A DNA stretch of 64,000 nucleotides from Stutzerimonas xanthomarina DSM 18231 (GTDB lineage: Bacteria; Pseudomonadota; Gammaproteobacteria; Pseudomonadales; Pseudomonadaceae): positions 186,001 through 250,000 of the forward strand of contig NZ_FQXA01000003.1 in NCBI RefSeq assembly GCF_900129835.1, written 5' to 3'. Both the position numbers and the translations under genes were made by a program. Below, one piece after another: positions 46,980-56,579 of this stretch. Numbering within the stretch: the stretch's first letter is position 1; the number at the start of each line of letters is the position of its first letter. The notes beneath the pieces were generated by a model. It ran no database searches. It was not told where the DNA came from and saw nothing but the letters and a program-made list of their open reading frames with translations.

Positions 46980-47528
46980 CTACGACGCCTTGCTGGCTGT
47001 CTGGGCTGAGGTTTCAGGGGGAGATTCAGGCGTGCTCGCCGTCACGGGTGAACGGCTCTGCTGATAGGCATGAACAACAGTTTCAACCTGATCAAGCGCA
47101 TGGGTAACCGCTTCTGACAGCTGCGCTGCTTCTTCTTGCGGCGTCATGTCGCGTTTCGCAGGACCGCCCTTTGATTCTTTTTTGGCAGGCCAGAGCGAGC
47201 CCACCCAGCCAAATGATGTGCGAACCAGCCCAGGGCTTGCACGTCGCTGCTCGTGAGCAGCCGCGATGCTGTGCGCTGTATTGCGCGGATCGTTCATTGC
47301 CTCGAGGTCATCCATGGCATCGGCGAAACCCTTGGCAAAACGCCTCCTATCCGCGACGCCGCCGATCAGCTGTGACCCAAGCGCAGCTTTAGCCAGACTC
47401 TTAAAGCAATCCTTCGTGGCCTGTGCCAACGACGGTCGCCATGATTCTGGCTCGCAGCGCGGGCACGCATAGGGCTGTTCGGCGCGTTCTTTTTCGGTCG
47501 GCTGGTAACCGCAAGCGACACAAGTCAT
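46980..47528 (-). CDS. Hypothetical protein with N-terminal zinc-ribbon-like motif
   Basis: A 182-residue protein starting MTCVACGYQPTEKE with CxxC at residues 3-6 and a second CPRC about 17 residues later, a classic four-Cys zinc ribbon. The middle is helical (KDCFKSLAKAALGSQLIGGVADRR), and the C-terminal 60 residues are Ser/Thr/Pro/Ala-rich and disordered. AGGAGAG precedes the ATG. I do not recognise a family; a role in nucleic-acid or protein binding is possible. Confidence 0.6.
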   Translation of the reverse strand: MTCVACGYQPTEKERAEQPYACPRCEPESWRPSLAQATKDCFKSLAKAALGSQLIGGVADRRRFAKGFADAMDDLEAMNDPRNTAHSIAAAHEQRRASPGLVRTSFGWVGSLWPAKKESKGGPAKRDMTPQEEAAQLSEAVTHALDQVETVVHAYQQSRSPVTASTPESPPETSAQTASKAS

Positions 47529-47712
47529 GGCTGCTCTCCTGATTGCAACGGATCGATGCTAGCAGAGTGCCATTTGCCTTTGCAGGAACTTTCTATTCGG
47601 CCCGCTGTATTCCTGCGAAATGATGGCTGTTCGCCATGGTTATCACCTGTTCAAGACTCTACAATCGCGCCTCACATTCAGCCGCTTGTGCGGCGCTGAC
47701 TGGCGAACCGTC

Positions 47713-49134
47713 ATGCCTCCACCCGTCAACCACCTCGAACGGCTGCTCGTAGCCCTCGTTCTTTTCACCCTGGTGTGGCTGCCGCTACCGCTGGGCAGCA
47801 ATCGTGACTGGGCGGTGGGTGTGCTGGTTGTGCTGGTGGGTGGCCTGTGCGGACTATGGGCGGTAAACAGAGCCCGCACAGGCGAGCCAATCATGCCGTC
47901 CAACGCAATGAAAGCAGCGCGACCGATGTTGGCGTTGCTGCTACTCAGCCAGCTCTGGGTGGCGGCGCAGTGGTTGTTTGGCTTCACCGTCGATAACGGC
48001 GCCACCTTCCAGTATCTGTCCCTGGGCGTTGCCTACAGCCTGCTATTCCTACTCATCATCAGCCTCTTTAATACCCGTAAACGCCTGACATTGTTGCTGG
48101 CGACCCTGGTGGTCAGCGGAACACTACAGGCGTTCTGGGGTGCACTGATGACTTTGTCGGGTGTCGAGTGGCTGCTGATCGGGCCGAAAACCAGTTACAT
48201 CGGCGTGGCCACCGGCACCTTCGTCAACCGCAACCATCTGGCCGGCTACCTGGAACTGACGCTGGCCTGCGGCATCGGCCTGCTAATGGCACTGCGTGAC
48301 AGCCGCCCGTTCAGCTGGGTCAACCTGCTCGAATTGCTGATGGGCGCCAAGGCGCGGTTGCGTCTGGCGTTGGTGGTGATGGTCATTGCGCTGGTGATGA
48401 CGCATTCGCGCATGGGCAATGCCGCGTTTTTCGCCAGCCTGCTCATCGTTGGTGGCCTGTTCGTGCTGCTGGACAAGGAACACCGCCTACGCAACAGCAT
48501 CATCCTGATCAGCCTTATCCTGATCGATGTCCTAGTCATCAGTCAGTACTTCGGCCTCGAGCGGCTGAAGGACCGTGTACTCAACACGCAGCTCACGGAT
48601 GAGATCGTCGATGGCGAAGTCGTCCAGAAAGCCAACGAGGTGCGTGATAACGTGTTCGGCTATGCCATTCCGCTGCTGCTGGAACGCCCGCTGACCGGCC
48701 AGGGTGCGGGCAGTTTCGAGGCGGTCTTTCCGAAGTATCCGGGGCCGGACATTCGGTTGCACTTCGACCACGCCCACAACGACTACCTTCAGTTCGGCAT
48801 CGAGTTTGGCTTGCTTGGCAGCCTGCCGCTCGCCGCCTTCGTGCTGCTCGCACTTTGGCAGGCACTGCGTGCGCTGTGGCAGCGCGAATCCATCTATCGA
48901 AGTGGCGTAGGTTTCGGTGCGGCGATGGGGATCATCTCGCTGTTGATCCACTCCAGTACCGACTTCAATCTGCAGATACCGGCCAACGCCGCCACTTTGG
49001 TGGTGGTCTGCGCCATCGCAGTACTTGCCGGCAGTCACTCACGGGAGCGAGTGCCTAGAACCAACCGCGAGCGTTCAAGCACTACCCGGCTCACCGGGTT
49101 GGGGCTGAAATCACCGACCACTGCCACCGGCTAG
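47713..49134 (+). CDS. O-antigen ligase/polymerase-family membrane protein
   Basis: A 473-residue protein with about 11 membrane segments and a Wzy_C/WaaL-type periplasmic loop containing ERPLTGQGAGSFEAVFPKY and FDHAHNDYLQFGIEFG. The HAHNDYLQ motif is characteristic of this superfamily. It could attach or polymerise glycan repeat units, or act as a glycosyltransferase for another polymer. Opposite in direction to the polysaccharide cluster (50.3-64 kb) but only 1.2 kb away. Start uncertain: ATG at 47713 taken; the frame is open 93 bp upstream and no clear ribosome-binding site is seen. Confidence 0.8.
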   Translation: MPPPVNHLERLLVALVLFTLVWLPLPLGSNRDWAVGVLVVLVGGLCGLWAVNRARTGEPIMPSNAMKAARPMLALLLLSQLWVAAQWLFGFTVDNGATFQYLSLGVAYSLLFLLIISLFNTRKRLTLLLATLVVSGTLQAFWGALMTLSGVEWLLIGPKTSYIGVATGTFVNRNHLAGYLELTLACGIGLLMALRDSRPFSWVNLLELLMGAKARLRLALVVMVIALVMTHSRMGNAAFFASLLIVGGLFVLLDKEHRLRNSIILISLILIDVLVISQYFGLERLKDRVLNTQLTDEIVDGEVVQKANEVRDNVFGYAIPLLLERPLTGQGAGSFEAVFPKYPGPDIRLHFDHAHNDYLQFGIEFGLLGSLPLAAFVLLALWQALRALWQRESIYRSGVGFGAAMGIISLLIHSSTDFNLQIPANAATLVVVCAIAVLAGSHSRERVPRTNRERSSTTRLTGLGLKSPTTATG

Positions 49135-49136
49135 AC

Positions 49137-49490
49137 TCAGCAACCCTCGGTGCTCTCGTGCCCGGCATGCCAGTCGCCCTCGAACACGTGACGAATCTCG
49201 TGCCCCACGCAGTAGGGATAGTTCTCCCGCAACACCTCGACGACACACACGCCATTGGCGCAACGCGACAGACCAAAGGCCTTCATGCTGGGTTTGTAAT
49301 CGATCTTGTCGACCAGCCGCACGTGGATAAGCGCCTCGTCCCGCGTGACTGGCGTAGCCGGTTCACTGGCGCACCCCGTCAGCAGTGCCAGCAGGGCGTA
49401 CACAATCGCAGCCGGTGCGAGACGTACGGATGAATGCCAACCAGACACCGGAAGAATTGCGGTTTCGACACCCCTCAATCGACTAGCCAT
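49137..49490 (-). CDS. Small lipoprotein with HExxH motif
   Basis: A 117-residue protein with a long N-region, a hydrophobic segment (about residues 24-39) and lipobox LLTGC at Cys40. The mature domain has four Cys and the motif GHEIRHVFEGDWHAGHE, which contains HExxH plus downstream His residues, as in zinc proteases. At about 75 mature residues it is too small for a typical protease. No family recognised. The convergent ligase-type gene stops 2 bp away. Confidence 0.6.
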   Translation of the reverse strand: MASRLRGVETAILPVSGWHSSVRLAPAAIVYALLALLTGCASEPATPVTRDEALIHVRLVDKIDYKPSMKAFGLSRCANGVCVVEVLRENYPYCVGHEIRHVFEGDWHAGHESTEGC

Positions 49491-49670
49491 ATTTCGCCCT
49501 CATCCATCTGGAGCGGGCGAAGCGATCGTCTTCCTCGAATCCCGCCGAACATGAATACGGACCGAGGCGGATGTACAACGTTGCAAGCGAAACGGCGACG
49601 CCGATGAACGGTCAGCTCAGGCGTTGGTTGCGGCTTATGTCAGATATCGGCGCGCTTGGATAAACGGGCC

Positions 49671-50066
49671 TCAAGCGCGGCCCTTCACGGCTATTTGTAC
49701 TGCCGTAATTGGGTGCTGATGACGAGCCCAGCGGCGGCAAATGCCACGCCAGGCTACCGAGCTTACAATTCCGCCCCCTACTCCCAGCATGTTAGCGACC
49801 ATGTCCGCCAGGGAGGCGAAGCGATGCGGCTGGTAACCCTGAGCGAGCTCGATCAGCACGGCGGTCGCCAAGCACAGCGAAAAGATCCAGCCAACAGACC
49901 AGCGTGGCAAAGCCAGCCGCATGCTGAACGCCAACCCAGCGAAGCCCAGTAAGTGGTGCAGTTTGTCCTGCCGATCAAACACCTGCGGCACCGGATCGGG
50001 CCGCAACCCGGCATAGAGAAGGATTGCCGTTACAGCCAGCAACGGCAGGAATCGCCAATAGCGCAT
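49671..50066 (-). CDS. VanZ-like family membrane protein
   Basis: A 131-residue protein with four membrane segments and the VanZ-like layout: DKLHHLLGFAGLAFSMRL after the first segment, IELAQGYQPHRFASLADMVANMLGVGGG in the third. The family is linked to teicoplanin resistance in Gram-positives and to envelope/polysaccharide loci in Proteobacteria; the biochemical role is unknown. ATG at 50066 taken; the frame starts 24 bp upstream at a TTG. The 224 bp before galE show nothing. Confidence 0.75.
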   Translation of the reverse strand: MRYWRFLPLLAVTAILLYAGLRPDPVPQVFDRQDKLHHLLGFAGLAFSMRLALPRWSVGWIFSLCLATAVLIELAQGYQPHRFASLADMVANMLGVGGGIVSSVAWRGICRRWARHQHPITAVQIAVKGRA

Positions 50067-50290
50067 CAATCGAGACTCTCGGCAAACCAAAAGGAAGGAA
50101 GAAGCTAACCCGCATTAAGGAATGCAGGTGCCACGTATAGGCATGGTCAGGGAAAGCGCGACGATGGCGAGCTGGGAGCCGCTAAACCGACTGGGTAAAG
50201 CAAAACCGGCCATGACCTCGACATCACGAAGCGATAAATCAAGGGCGAAATGTCTTGGCCGCGCCTGTGTGCCATCGACAGGCAGATCAC

Positions 50291-51367
50291 TTACGAGGCG
50301 ATAGATGCCGGAGGTAACGGCACACCCGATTCCAGCACTGAATCTTCATCAACATAACCATCCGGATTGCCCAGCTGCCAGCGCCACGTATCGCGCATCA
50401 TCGCGTCGATCCCTCGCCTGGCCTGCCAGCCCAATTCCGAGGCGGCCTTACGAGGATCCGCCCAGCATTCAGCGATATCGCCGGGGCGACGTGGCGCGAT
50501 GCGATAGGGAATCGATCGGCCTGACGCCTGTTCGAACGCGTGGATCATCTGCAGCACGCTGTAGCCTGTACCAGTACCCAAGTTCCACACGTGCAGGCCC
50601 GTACCGCAAGTGAGGCGCGCCAGCGCCTTCAGATGCCCCTCGGCCAAGTCCACAACATGGATATAGTCACGCACACCGGTACCGTCCGGCGTCGCATAGT
50701 CATTGCCGTAAACCGTCAGTTCACGGAGCTTGCCAACAGCGACTTGGCTTATGTACGGCAGTAAGTTATTCGGTATACCGTTGGGCGATTCCCCGATCGA
50801 CCCACTTTCGTGTGCACCCACCGGATTGAAATAACGCAACAGCGCAATCGCCCAGCGCGAGTCGGACGCCGCCAAGTCGCGCAACGCCTCCTCCACCATC
50901 AGCTTGGAGCGGCCATAGGGGTTGGTCGGCGTACCGGTGGGGAAATCTTCGGCAATAGGCATGCGCTCCGGCTCGCCGTACACCGTGGCCGATGAACTGA
51001 ACACCAGCCGGAACACGCCCGCCCGAGCCATGGCGCGGCAAAGCGAAATGCTGCCGGCCACATTGTTCTCGTAGTAGGCCAACGGCTCACGCACGCTCTC
51101 GCCCACGGCCTTGAGCCCGGCGAAGTGCAGTACGGCACTGATATTGTGGGTGGCAAACAACAGATCGAGCATCGCCGCATCACGAATATCGCCACGCACG
51201 AAGCTTGGCGCCCTGCCGCAAATGCGCTCCACCCGCTCAAGGGACTCGACCGAGCTATTGCACAGATTGTCCAGCACCACCACATCATGCCCAGCCTCAA
51301 GCAGGGCAAGCGTTGCGTGGGAACCGATATAGCCAGCGCCGCCGGTCACCAAGATTGTCGAGGTCAC
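50291..51367 (-). CDS. galE: UDP-glucose 4-epimerase
   Basis: A 358-residue SDR enzyme with NAD-binding motif GGAGYIGSH (about residues 8-16), catalytic SSSATVYG and YGRSK (Tyr-x3-Lys at about 150-154), and GalE landmarks DYIHVVDLAEGH and WNLGTGTGYSVLQMI. It interconverts UDP-glucose and UDP-galactose (or the GlcNAc pair) to supply sugar donors. The start is a GTG at 51365-51367 with GGGA upstream. It lies at the 3' end of the polysaccharide cluster, and a terminator sits 17 bp before its start, so it may have its own promoter. Confidence 0.9.
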   Translation of the reverse strand: MTSTILVTGGAGYIGSHATLALLEAGHDVVVLDNLCNSSVESLERVERICGRAPSFVRGDIRDAAMLDLLFATHNISAVLHFAGLKAVGESVREPLAYYENNVAGSISLCRAMARAGVFRLVFSSSATVYGEPERMPIAEDFPTGTPTNPYGRSKLMVEEALRDLAASDSRWAIALLRYFNPVGAHESGSIGESPNGIPNNLLPYISQVAVGKLRELTVYGNDYATPDGTGVRDYIHVVDLAEGHLKALARLTCGTGLHVWNLGTGTGYSVLQMIHAFEQASGRSIPYRIAPRRPGDIAECWADPRKAASELGWQARRGIDAMMRDTWRWQLGNPDGYVDEDSVLESGVPLPPASIAS

Positions 51368-51383
51368 AAATGCGTCCCTTTAT

Positions 51384-51406
51384 AAAAAAAGCGCCACACC
51401 GGCGCT
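51384..51406 (-). terminator. Terminator between the hexose-1-P transferase gene and galE
   Basis: On the minus strand AGCGCC (51406-51401 side) pairs with GGCGCT (51395-51390 side) around a 5-base loop, followed by TTTTTT (51389-51384). It lies 40 bp after the upstream stop codon and ends 17 bp before the galE GTG. Confidence 0.75.
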
Positions 51407-51445
51407 ATGAAATACCAAAACCTCGGGCAAGCCGCACCCGGAGGT

Positions 51446-52849
51446 TCAGTAGGCGTTTTTGTTGATAAACCCTTTGAAGACCGTAAGCAGGATGATCCGC
51501 AGGTCCAGCAGCAACGACCAGTTCTCGATATACCAGAGGTCGCATTCGATGCGTTTTTCCAGGTCGGTATCGCCGCGCCAGCCGTTAATCTGAGCCCAGC
51601 CGGTAATACCGGCCTTCATCAAATGCTTCTGCATATAGCCCGGAATTTCATACTTGAACTTGTCCACGAATACCGTCCGCTCGGGGCGAGGCCCGACAAT
51701 GGACATATCGCCCTTGAGCACATTGATGAATTGCGGCAGCTCATCCAGGCTTGTGCGCCGGATAAAGGCACCGAACTTCGTGGTCTGCTTGCTTTGCGCG
51801 CCGCCCCACGTCACGCCGGTCTTTTCCGAGTCCACCGGCATCGAACGAAACTTCAGCATCTGGAAGGGCTTGCCGTTCCAGCTCACACGCTCCTGTCGGT
51901 AGAACACCGGGCCGGGCGACGACAGTTTTACCCCAATCGCCACGGCCAGCATCACCGGCGAAATCATCAGCAGGATCAACGCCGAGATAACGCGGTCTTC
52001 AACAGCCTTGAGAAAACGCGCTCCGCCCGAAATCGGCGAGCAGCTCATATCCAGCAGATACAGGTTGGCAACGTGGGAAATGTTGTGATTGATCAGGCGG
52101 AAGTCACGCATATTCGGCATGAAGCGCACGTTTGCCGCCGTAACACCAAGATCAGCAATGGTCTGCTTGACCCGCTCTCCTTCTGCCAGCGACAGGCAGA
52201 TCCACACCTCGTCGCTTTGAATATCCTGAACACGGCTGGCTGAATAGGGGAGCCAGCTGAGCTTGCTTTGCGCCAGCTCGTTATCGGTGTCGTCCCCCAT
52301 CAGGTAGATCGAGCTGATATCGAAACCGGCGGTTGGCTCAGCCTGCAAGTGGCCGGCTGCCGTGGCACAGGAGTGCGCGTCGCCGATAAGCACCACATGG
52401 CGGCGGTTGCGGCCCAGCATTCGATAGCGCTTGAGCAGCGGGTAAACGGCTGCTCGGGCCGAGACTGAACCAAGGAATGCGACGGCAAGGGTGCTCACCA
52501 GCCACACCCGTGAAAACGACTCCGAAAGGCCGGTGAGGAACAACAGGCTGGTACAGCTCAGCCCGACGATCACATACCCCATCAATAGCTTGAAGAGCAG
52601 CGGGCTTAGCACCCGACCCCGCCAAGTGTTGTATACCCCCATCGAGGGCAGCACGATGGCCACCAACAACACGCCAACCGTCACGCCCCAAACATACTGA
52701 GGCTCCATTACCCACTGCTTCAAATAGGCAACATAAACCACATAGGCAGCCAATGCCGTAGCAGCCGCATCGGTCAACTGCGCAAGCCTGGCACTGAGCC
52801 AACCATACTGGTGGGACAGGCTTCTGCTTCGTTTGAATGTCAGTTCCAC
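51446..52849 (-). CDS. wcaJ: Polyprenyl-phosphate hexose-1-phosphate transferase (WcaJ/PHPT family)
   Basis: A 467-residue protein from a GTG at 52847-52849 preceded by GGAGG; the longer frame to 52960 is unlikely. Four N-terminal membrane segments, a CoA-binding-like domain (HVVLIGDAHSCATAAGHL), a fifth membrane segment, and the C-terminal bacterial sugar transferase domain with KLSSPGPVFYRQERVSWNGK, KFRSMPVDSE, RRTSLDELPQFINVLKGDMSIVGPRPE. It loads the first sugar-1-phosphate (usually glucose) onto undecaprenyl phosphate at the inner membrane, starting repeat-unit assembly. Being last before the terminator, it closes the operon. Confidence 0.9.
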   Translation of the reverse strand: MELTFKRSRSLSHQYGWLSARLAQLTDAAATALAAYVVYVAYLKQWVMEPQYVWGVTVGVLLVAIVLPSMGVYNTWRGRVLSPLLFKLLMGYVIVGLSCTSLLFLTGLSESFSRVWLVSTLAVAFLGSVSARAAVYPLLKRYRMLGRNRRHVVLIGDAHSCATAAGHLQAEPTAGFDISSIYLMGDDTDNELAQSKLSWLPYSASRVQDIQSDEVWICLSLAEGERVKQTIADLGVTAANVRFMPNMRDFRLINHNISHVANLYLLDMSCSPISGGARFLKAVEDRVISALILLMISPVMLAVAIGVKLSSPGPVFYRQERVSWNGKPFQMLKFRSMPVDSEKTGVTWGGAQSKQTTKFGAFIRRTSLDELPQFINVLKGDMSIVGPRPERTVFVDKFKYEIPGYMQKHLMKAGITGWAQINGWRGDTDLEKRIECDLWYIENWSLLLDLRIILLTVFKGFINKNAY

Positions 52850-53121
52850 AATGCCTCCAAGCAATGAAACGGCGGTATCGTCAGCGCCGTAGCGACATCC
52901 GCGACAGCTGCCAATCAACTTCTTTGAGTAGGTAACGGTTACTTGCAGCGCATTGAACATGCGCCGGCAAATACATGAAGAAATGGGCGAGAACCAGGCA
53001 GGTTCAGTCGCTGATGCAATCTCGCACAGCTTTGCCTGTCAGGCTTGCGGCCTGCAGCGCAGCGTCCAGATCGGCGACAGCAATGCGTTCTAGCGTGCCC
53101 GCCCTTCATAAAATGATTCCG

Positions 53122-54195
53122 TTATTTCGAAAGCAGTGCTTCCATGTCCTTGAGGTAACGATTCAAGTTAAAACGTTCTTTTGCAGTACGAAGCGCGTTT
53201 TGCGCAACTTCCGCAGATAGTTCTTTCTGAGAGAAGGCCTTAATAATCAATGAAGCGGCATCCGCATTCTTATTGAATAGCCATCCGGTTTTATCGTGAT
53301 CCACCACGTCTATGTTGCCTGCACAATCTGATGCAACCACAGGAACACCAATGGACATGGCTTCCAGTACAGAGACTGGCATGCCTTCCCAAAGAGCAGT
53401 TGAAAGATATAGATCGGCTTCGGATAGAAACGCCCAAACTTGCTCTTTTGAAGCCCAGCCGCTTATGCGTACTCCGGCAGATTCAAGTATTTTGCGAAGG
53501 GGGGGGTCACCATCTCCCACCCAGAGAAAATTGATAGAAGGGTCTTTGGATCTGACTGCTTTGGCAATTTCTGCAAAATGCTCAGGCCCTTTTTGTAGGC
53601 GAATCTGTCCGACCGTAATTACCGTACGTTCATTAGTGAGCGATGATTTGCTTGTGGCTGGTACGGAGCTGAAATCCAGGGCATTTTCAACCAGGTAACA
53701 TTTGCGAAAAGGGATAGCTGCTTGAATTGCAAGTTGCTCGCTCTTGGAGCAGGCAATATAGCTGGATTTTTTTAATGAACCTATCCACTCAAGAGTAATG
53801 AAGACAATTTTTTTAAATTGCCCAATATCCTTCCTCATGAAAGATATGCAATGTGGGATATAGAGAAATTTTGTTTTGTTCAGCGTGAAAAGAGCAGCGA
53901 GCCTTCCCAGAAAACCAGCAAAGGATGAGTGCATAAATACTTTGTCGGGTGACAGGGAGTTCAGTGTTTTTCTGAGCGGCAGTATGCTGATTAATTTTTC
54001 TTTAGGCGAATTCATTTGTACTTGAAAAAGCTTTATCTCTTTGTCAAATAGATTATTGAATTCTCTTGGTGTTTCTGAGCGGGCTGAATATATCACGCTT
54101 ACGATGTGGCCTCTCTTTACTTGAGCATTCGCCAAGAGGGCTGCCATTGATAGTGTTCCCGTAGCAGTTGCTTCGATAATATGCGTGATTTTCAC
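53122..54195 (-). CDS. GT4-family glycosyltransferase
   Basis: A 357-residue GT-B enzyme. N-terminal part with the EATATGTLSMAALLANAQVKRGH region (donor/acceptor cleft); C-terminal part with the family motifs GQIRLQKGPEHFAEIAKA, FLWVGDGDP, and the nucleotide-sugar EX7E-like stretch EGMPVSVLEAMSIGVPVVASD. Retaining transferase that adds one residue in the cytoplasm. Starts at GTG 54193-54195. Noticeably AT-rich codons compared with flanking genes, as in the next three genes. Confidence 0.85.
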   Translation of the reverse strand: MKITHIIEATATGTLSMAALLANAQVKRGHIVSVIYSARSETPREFNNLFDKEIKLFQVQMNSPKEKLISILPLRKTLNSLSPDKVFMHSSFAGFLGRLAALFTLNKTKFLYIPHCISFMRKDIGQFKKIVFITLEWIGSLKKSSYIACSKSEQLAIQAAIPFRKCYLVENALDFSSVPATSKSSLTNERTVITVGQIRLQKGPEHFAEIAKAVRSKDPSINFLWVGDGDPPLRKILESAGVRISGWASKEQVWAFLSEADLYLSTALWEGMPVSVLEAMSIGVPVVASDCAGNIDVVDHDKTGWLFNKNADAASLIIKAFSQKELSAEVAQNALRTAKERFNLNRYLKDMEALLSK

Positions 54196-54274
54196 GGGTT
54201 TACTTTATGTTGTTGATTGATGGTGTGCAATGAAATGGGGGTGTAGGTAAATCAGGTGAGGGATGGTGCGTGAG

Positions 54275-55069
54275 TTAGTTTTTTTGAAGGATTTTTTTTA
54301 AGGCTACAGTAAAGCCCCTTGGGGTATAGAGCAAAAAGATAGATCGAAAAAGGCCATAGAAGGCTATGGGGCTGCAATCAAAATTATTCAAGATAATTCT
54401 AATTCGGCTCTTTATTTGGATTTTTCTCTTTTTGCTGGAGATGCCGTTGGGATTGATGGTGCAGTTCACAAGGGATTCTTGGATGTTATAGGTTTTATGC
54501 TTTTTGATTATTTTGAAAAAGTAAGCATAATCCTCTGCTGCTGGGTAGCTAGTGGGGTATAAGCCTACCGATCCAATAATGCTGCTTCGGAACATTACAG
54601 AAGGATGAGTAAAGGCAGCATTAATAAACATCGCTTTTTTTATCTGATTATGAGTTTCTGGTTGGCGCAACGTGTACATGTTATTTCCGGTCATGTCCGT
54701 GAAGTCTGCCCAGCTTCCTACAAGGCAATAAGACGGGTGCTGCTCTAGGAAGTTTATTTGTTTCTGGATCCTGGAGTTCTTACAAGTGTCTCCGCAGTCG
54801 AGTCGGGCTACATACTTATAGTGCTTGCTGCAAAATTCCAATCCTTTGTTTAAAGCATGCTCAATGCCCTGATTTTTCTCCAGTTCAATGAGGTGAATAT
54901 TTAGGGATCCGTTATAGCGTGGAATTATATCGATAGCCTTGCTGTTGGTGCTTCCGTCATCGACCACTATCACATCAGGTCCATTGCTGATTCTGTCAAT
55001 AGAATGGATAGAGGTAAGCAACGAGTCGTCATCGTTAAAGTATGGGATGAGTACACAACATTGTTTCAT
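54275..55069 (-). CDS. GT2-family glycosyltransferase
   Basis: A 264-residue GT-A enzyme: VLIPYFNDDDSLLTSIHSI, VVDDGSTN, RLDCGDTCKNSRIQKQINFL (DxD-equivalent) and HPSVMFRSS. Inverting transferase in repeat-unit assembly; sugar unknown. Overlaps the EpsG-like gene by four bases (ATGA), so the pair is translationally coupled. AT-rich. Confidence 0.85.
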   Translation of the reverse strand: MKQCCVLIPYFNDDDSLLTSIHSIDRISNGPDVIVVDDGSTNSKAIDIIPRYNGSLNIHLIELEKNQGIEHALNKGLEFCSKHYKYVARLDCGDTCKNSRIQKQINFLEQHPSYCLVGSWADFTDMTGNNMYTLRQPETHNQIKKAMFINAAFTHPSVMFRSSIIGSVGLYPTSYPAAEDYAYFFKIIKKHKTYNIQESLVNCTINPNGISSKKRKIQIKSRIRIILNNFDCSPIAFYGLFRSIFLLYTPRGFTVALKKILQKN

Positions 55070-56172
55070 AGCACAATTCCGAGTGTTTCAACGGCGCTTG
55101 CTCGAGTGAAGACAAGTATAGCCATTGCTAAGAATAATAGACTATATACACTGTTCTTGGCTGCTGCAGGTATTTTTATGGTGGATATAATTATTGCCAC
55201 AGATATGGGCACGGAAAAAATAAACCAGACCATATATCTTTCTGATATGTCAGGGTTGCTAATGAAAAAAAACATTAAAGATAAAATCATGAGCAAGTAT
55301 TTTGAGATTTTTTCGTATGATTTAATTGAATTTGTTATCAATAGTCCCGCGTAGATAGTAATGCATAGCCAGAAGTTAGTTGTTTCCCAAGCTGCTCCGA
55401 TGTGTGATATTCGGTCTCCTTTGAAATAAAGGTTGGTTTTCTCTATGAGCCAACTGAATCCAGTAACGCTAGCTAATGTATCCATAAATATGGAAATAAG
55501 CGGAGAGCTTACAAATGCGAGCACCGGTAGTGCTATGTAGTACTTCGTTTTGTTTGGCACTCTAGCGAAAGCAGGATATAAAAAAACTATAACTGCCGAC
55601 CAATGGAAGCATGTCGCAAGTGCGGAAAATATGAGGAATTTTTTGGTTTCTTTTTGATAGAAATAATGGAAGGCAAGCAGACCAATAGGTATTGAATATA
55701 CTTGCCGCATCGCGTTGCCGGTGTATACAGCAAAGAATGTTGTGAAGACTAGGGCGAATATGAGCGGTGATAGTTTCGTGTCCTTGAGGGTTTTTTTATA
55801 GGCTATATATGTGAGGGATGCTATCACAAGGTAATTTGCAACAAGCCAACCTCGCTCATTAAATAGATTCTTTAATAAAGCCTGTGTGGGCCAAAATAAT
55901 ATTTCCGTCCCGTATCGCGCATCTTCGGTAGCAGTTAGTGGGTTTCCTATCCGCCCAAAGGCGGATAAATAAGTTGCGGTATCACCGCCAGAGCTAAAAG
56001 GTCTGAAGCCGATAAAATACAATCCTATTATAAGTGGGGGAAGTGTAAAAAAAATAAGATTGTGGGCGTTGTATGCGCGGGATTTTTCGTAAATTAAAGT
56101 GTTTCTCTGTGGGGCTAATGAGATTAGCCAACTTGAGAGTAAATAAGTGCCCAAGGCGAAGAGTGGAAGCAT
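55066..56172 (-). CDS. EpsG-family polysaccharide polymerase-like membrane protein
   Basis: A 368-residue protein with about 10 membrane segments and the EpsG-type early region FRPFSSGGDTATYLSAF, followed by AVYTGNAMRQVYSIPIGLLAFHYFY. EpsG/Wzy-type proteins polymerise glycan repeat units at the periplasmic face. It is the best Wzy candidate inside the cluster. Very AT-rich for this genome. No strong ribosome-binding site before the ATG. Confidence 0.8.
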   Translation of the reverse strand: MLPLFALGTYLLSSWLISLAPQRNTLIYEKSRAYNAHNLIFFTLPPLIIGLYFIGFRPFSSGGDTATYLSAFGRIGNPLTATEDARYGTEILFWPTQALLKNLFNERGWLVANYLVIASLTYIAYKKTLKDTKLSPLIFALVFTTFFAVYTGNAMRQVYSIPIGLLAFHYFYQKETKKFLIFSALATCFHWSAVIVFLYPAFARVPNKTKYYIALPVLAFVSSPLISIFMDTLASVTGFSWLIEKTNLYFKGDRISHIGAAWETTNFWLCITIYAGLLITNSIKSYEKISKYLLMILSLMFFFISNPDISERYMVWFIFSVPISVAIIISTIKIPAAAKNSVYSLLFLAMAILVFTRASAVETLGIVL

Positions 56173-56579
56173 CTTTTATCACTGTGTGGTTTATTTATAA
56201 ACGTACAGGGGCTTTTGCAGTTTTTATGTTATGGTGATTTTTTACAGCGCGCTCAATAGAGCTAAAAAGGGTATAGATTTATTTTACGGCGAGTTTATTA
56301 CCAATCGCAGGATTCCTTTCAGCCCTTTCGCTCAATATGCAACCCAGCGATCTTCTGGATTTGATTGTCGAATCGACTATTGATCATAGGTATCCCGCGC
56401 TACAAAGCCCCCCGGATTATGCTCATTTCTGCAGGCAGATGATGCGGATGGTTGCGTAAGCTGATGCGACCCGTCTTAGGCATGCGTGCCTGCACGTTCC
56501 GTGGAGAACTCAGCGTGGATCAGCAACTGAAAATAAATCTGCCCCTTGGTTTTAGTTATCCTGCGAAAGTAGTGTAAAT
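56173..56579. other. AT-rich spacer with possible mobile-element or gene remnant
   Basis: 407 bp without an intact gene, inside an otherwise tightly packed operon. The plus strand carries a short open frame from about 56283 to a TAA near 56459 (including MQPSDLLDLIVEST), resembling a gene tail. Near 56528-56544 is GAAAATAAATCTGCCCC, similar to the ends seen around REP-associated transposases in gammaproteobacteria (recalled, not searched). GC is higher between 56310 and 56530 than on either side, which suggests an insertion remnant. Confidence 0.35.
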
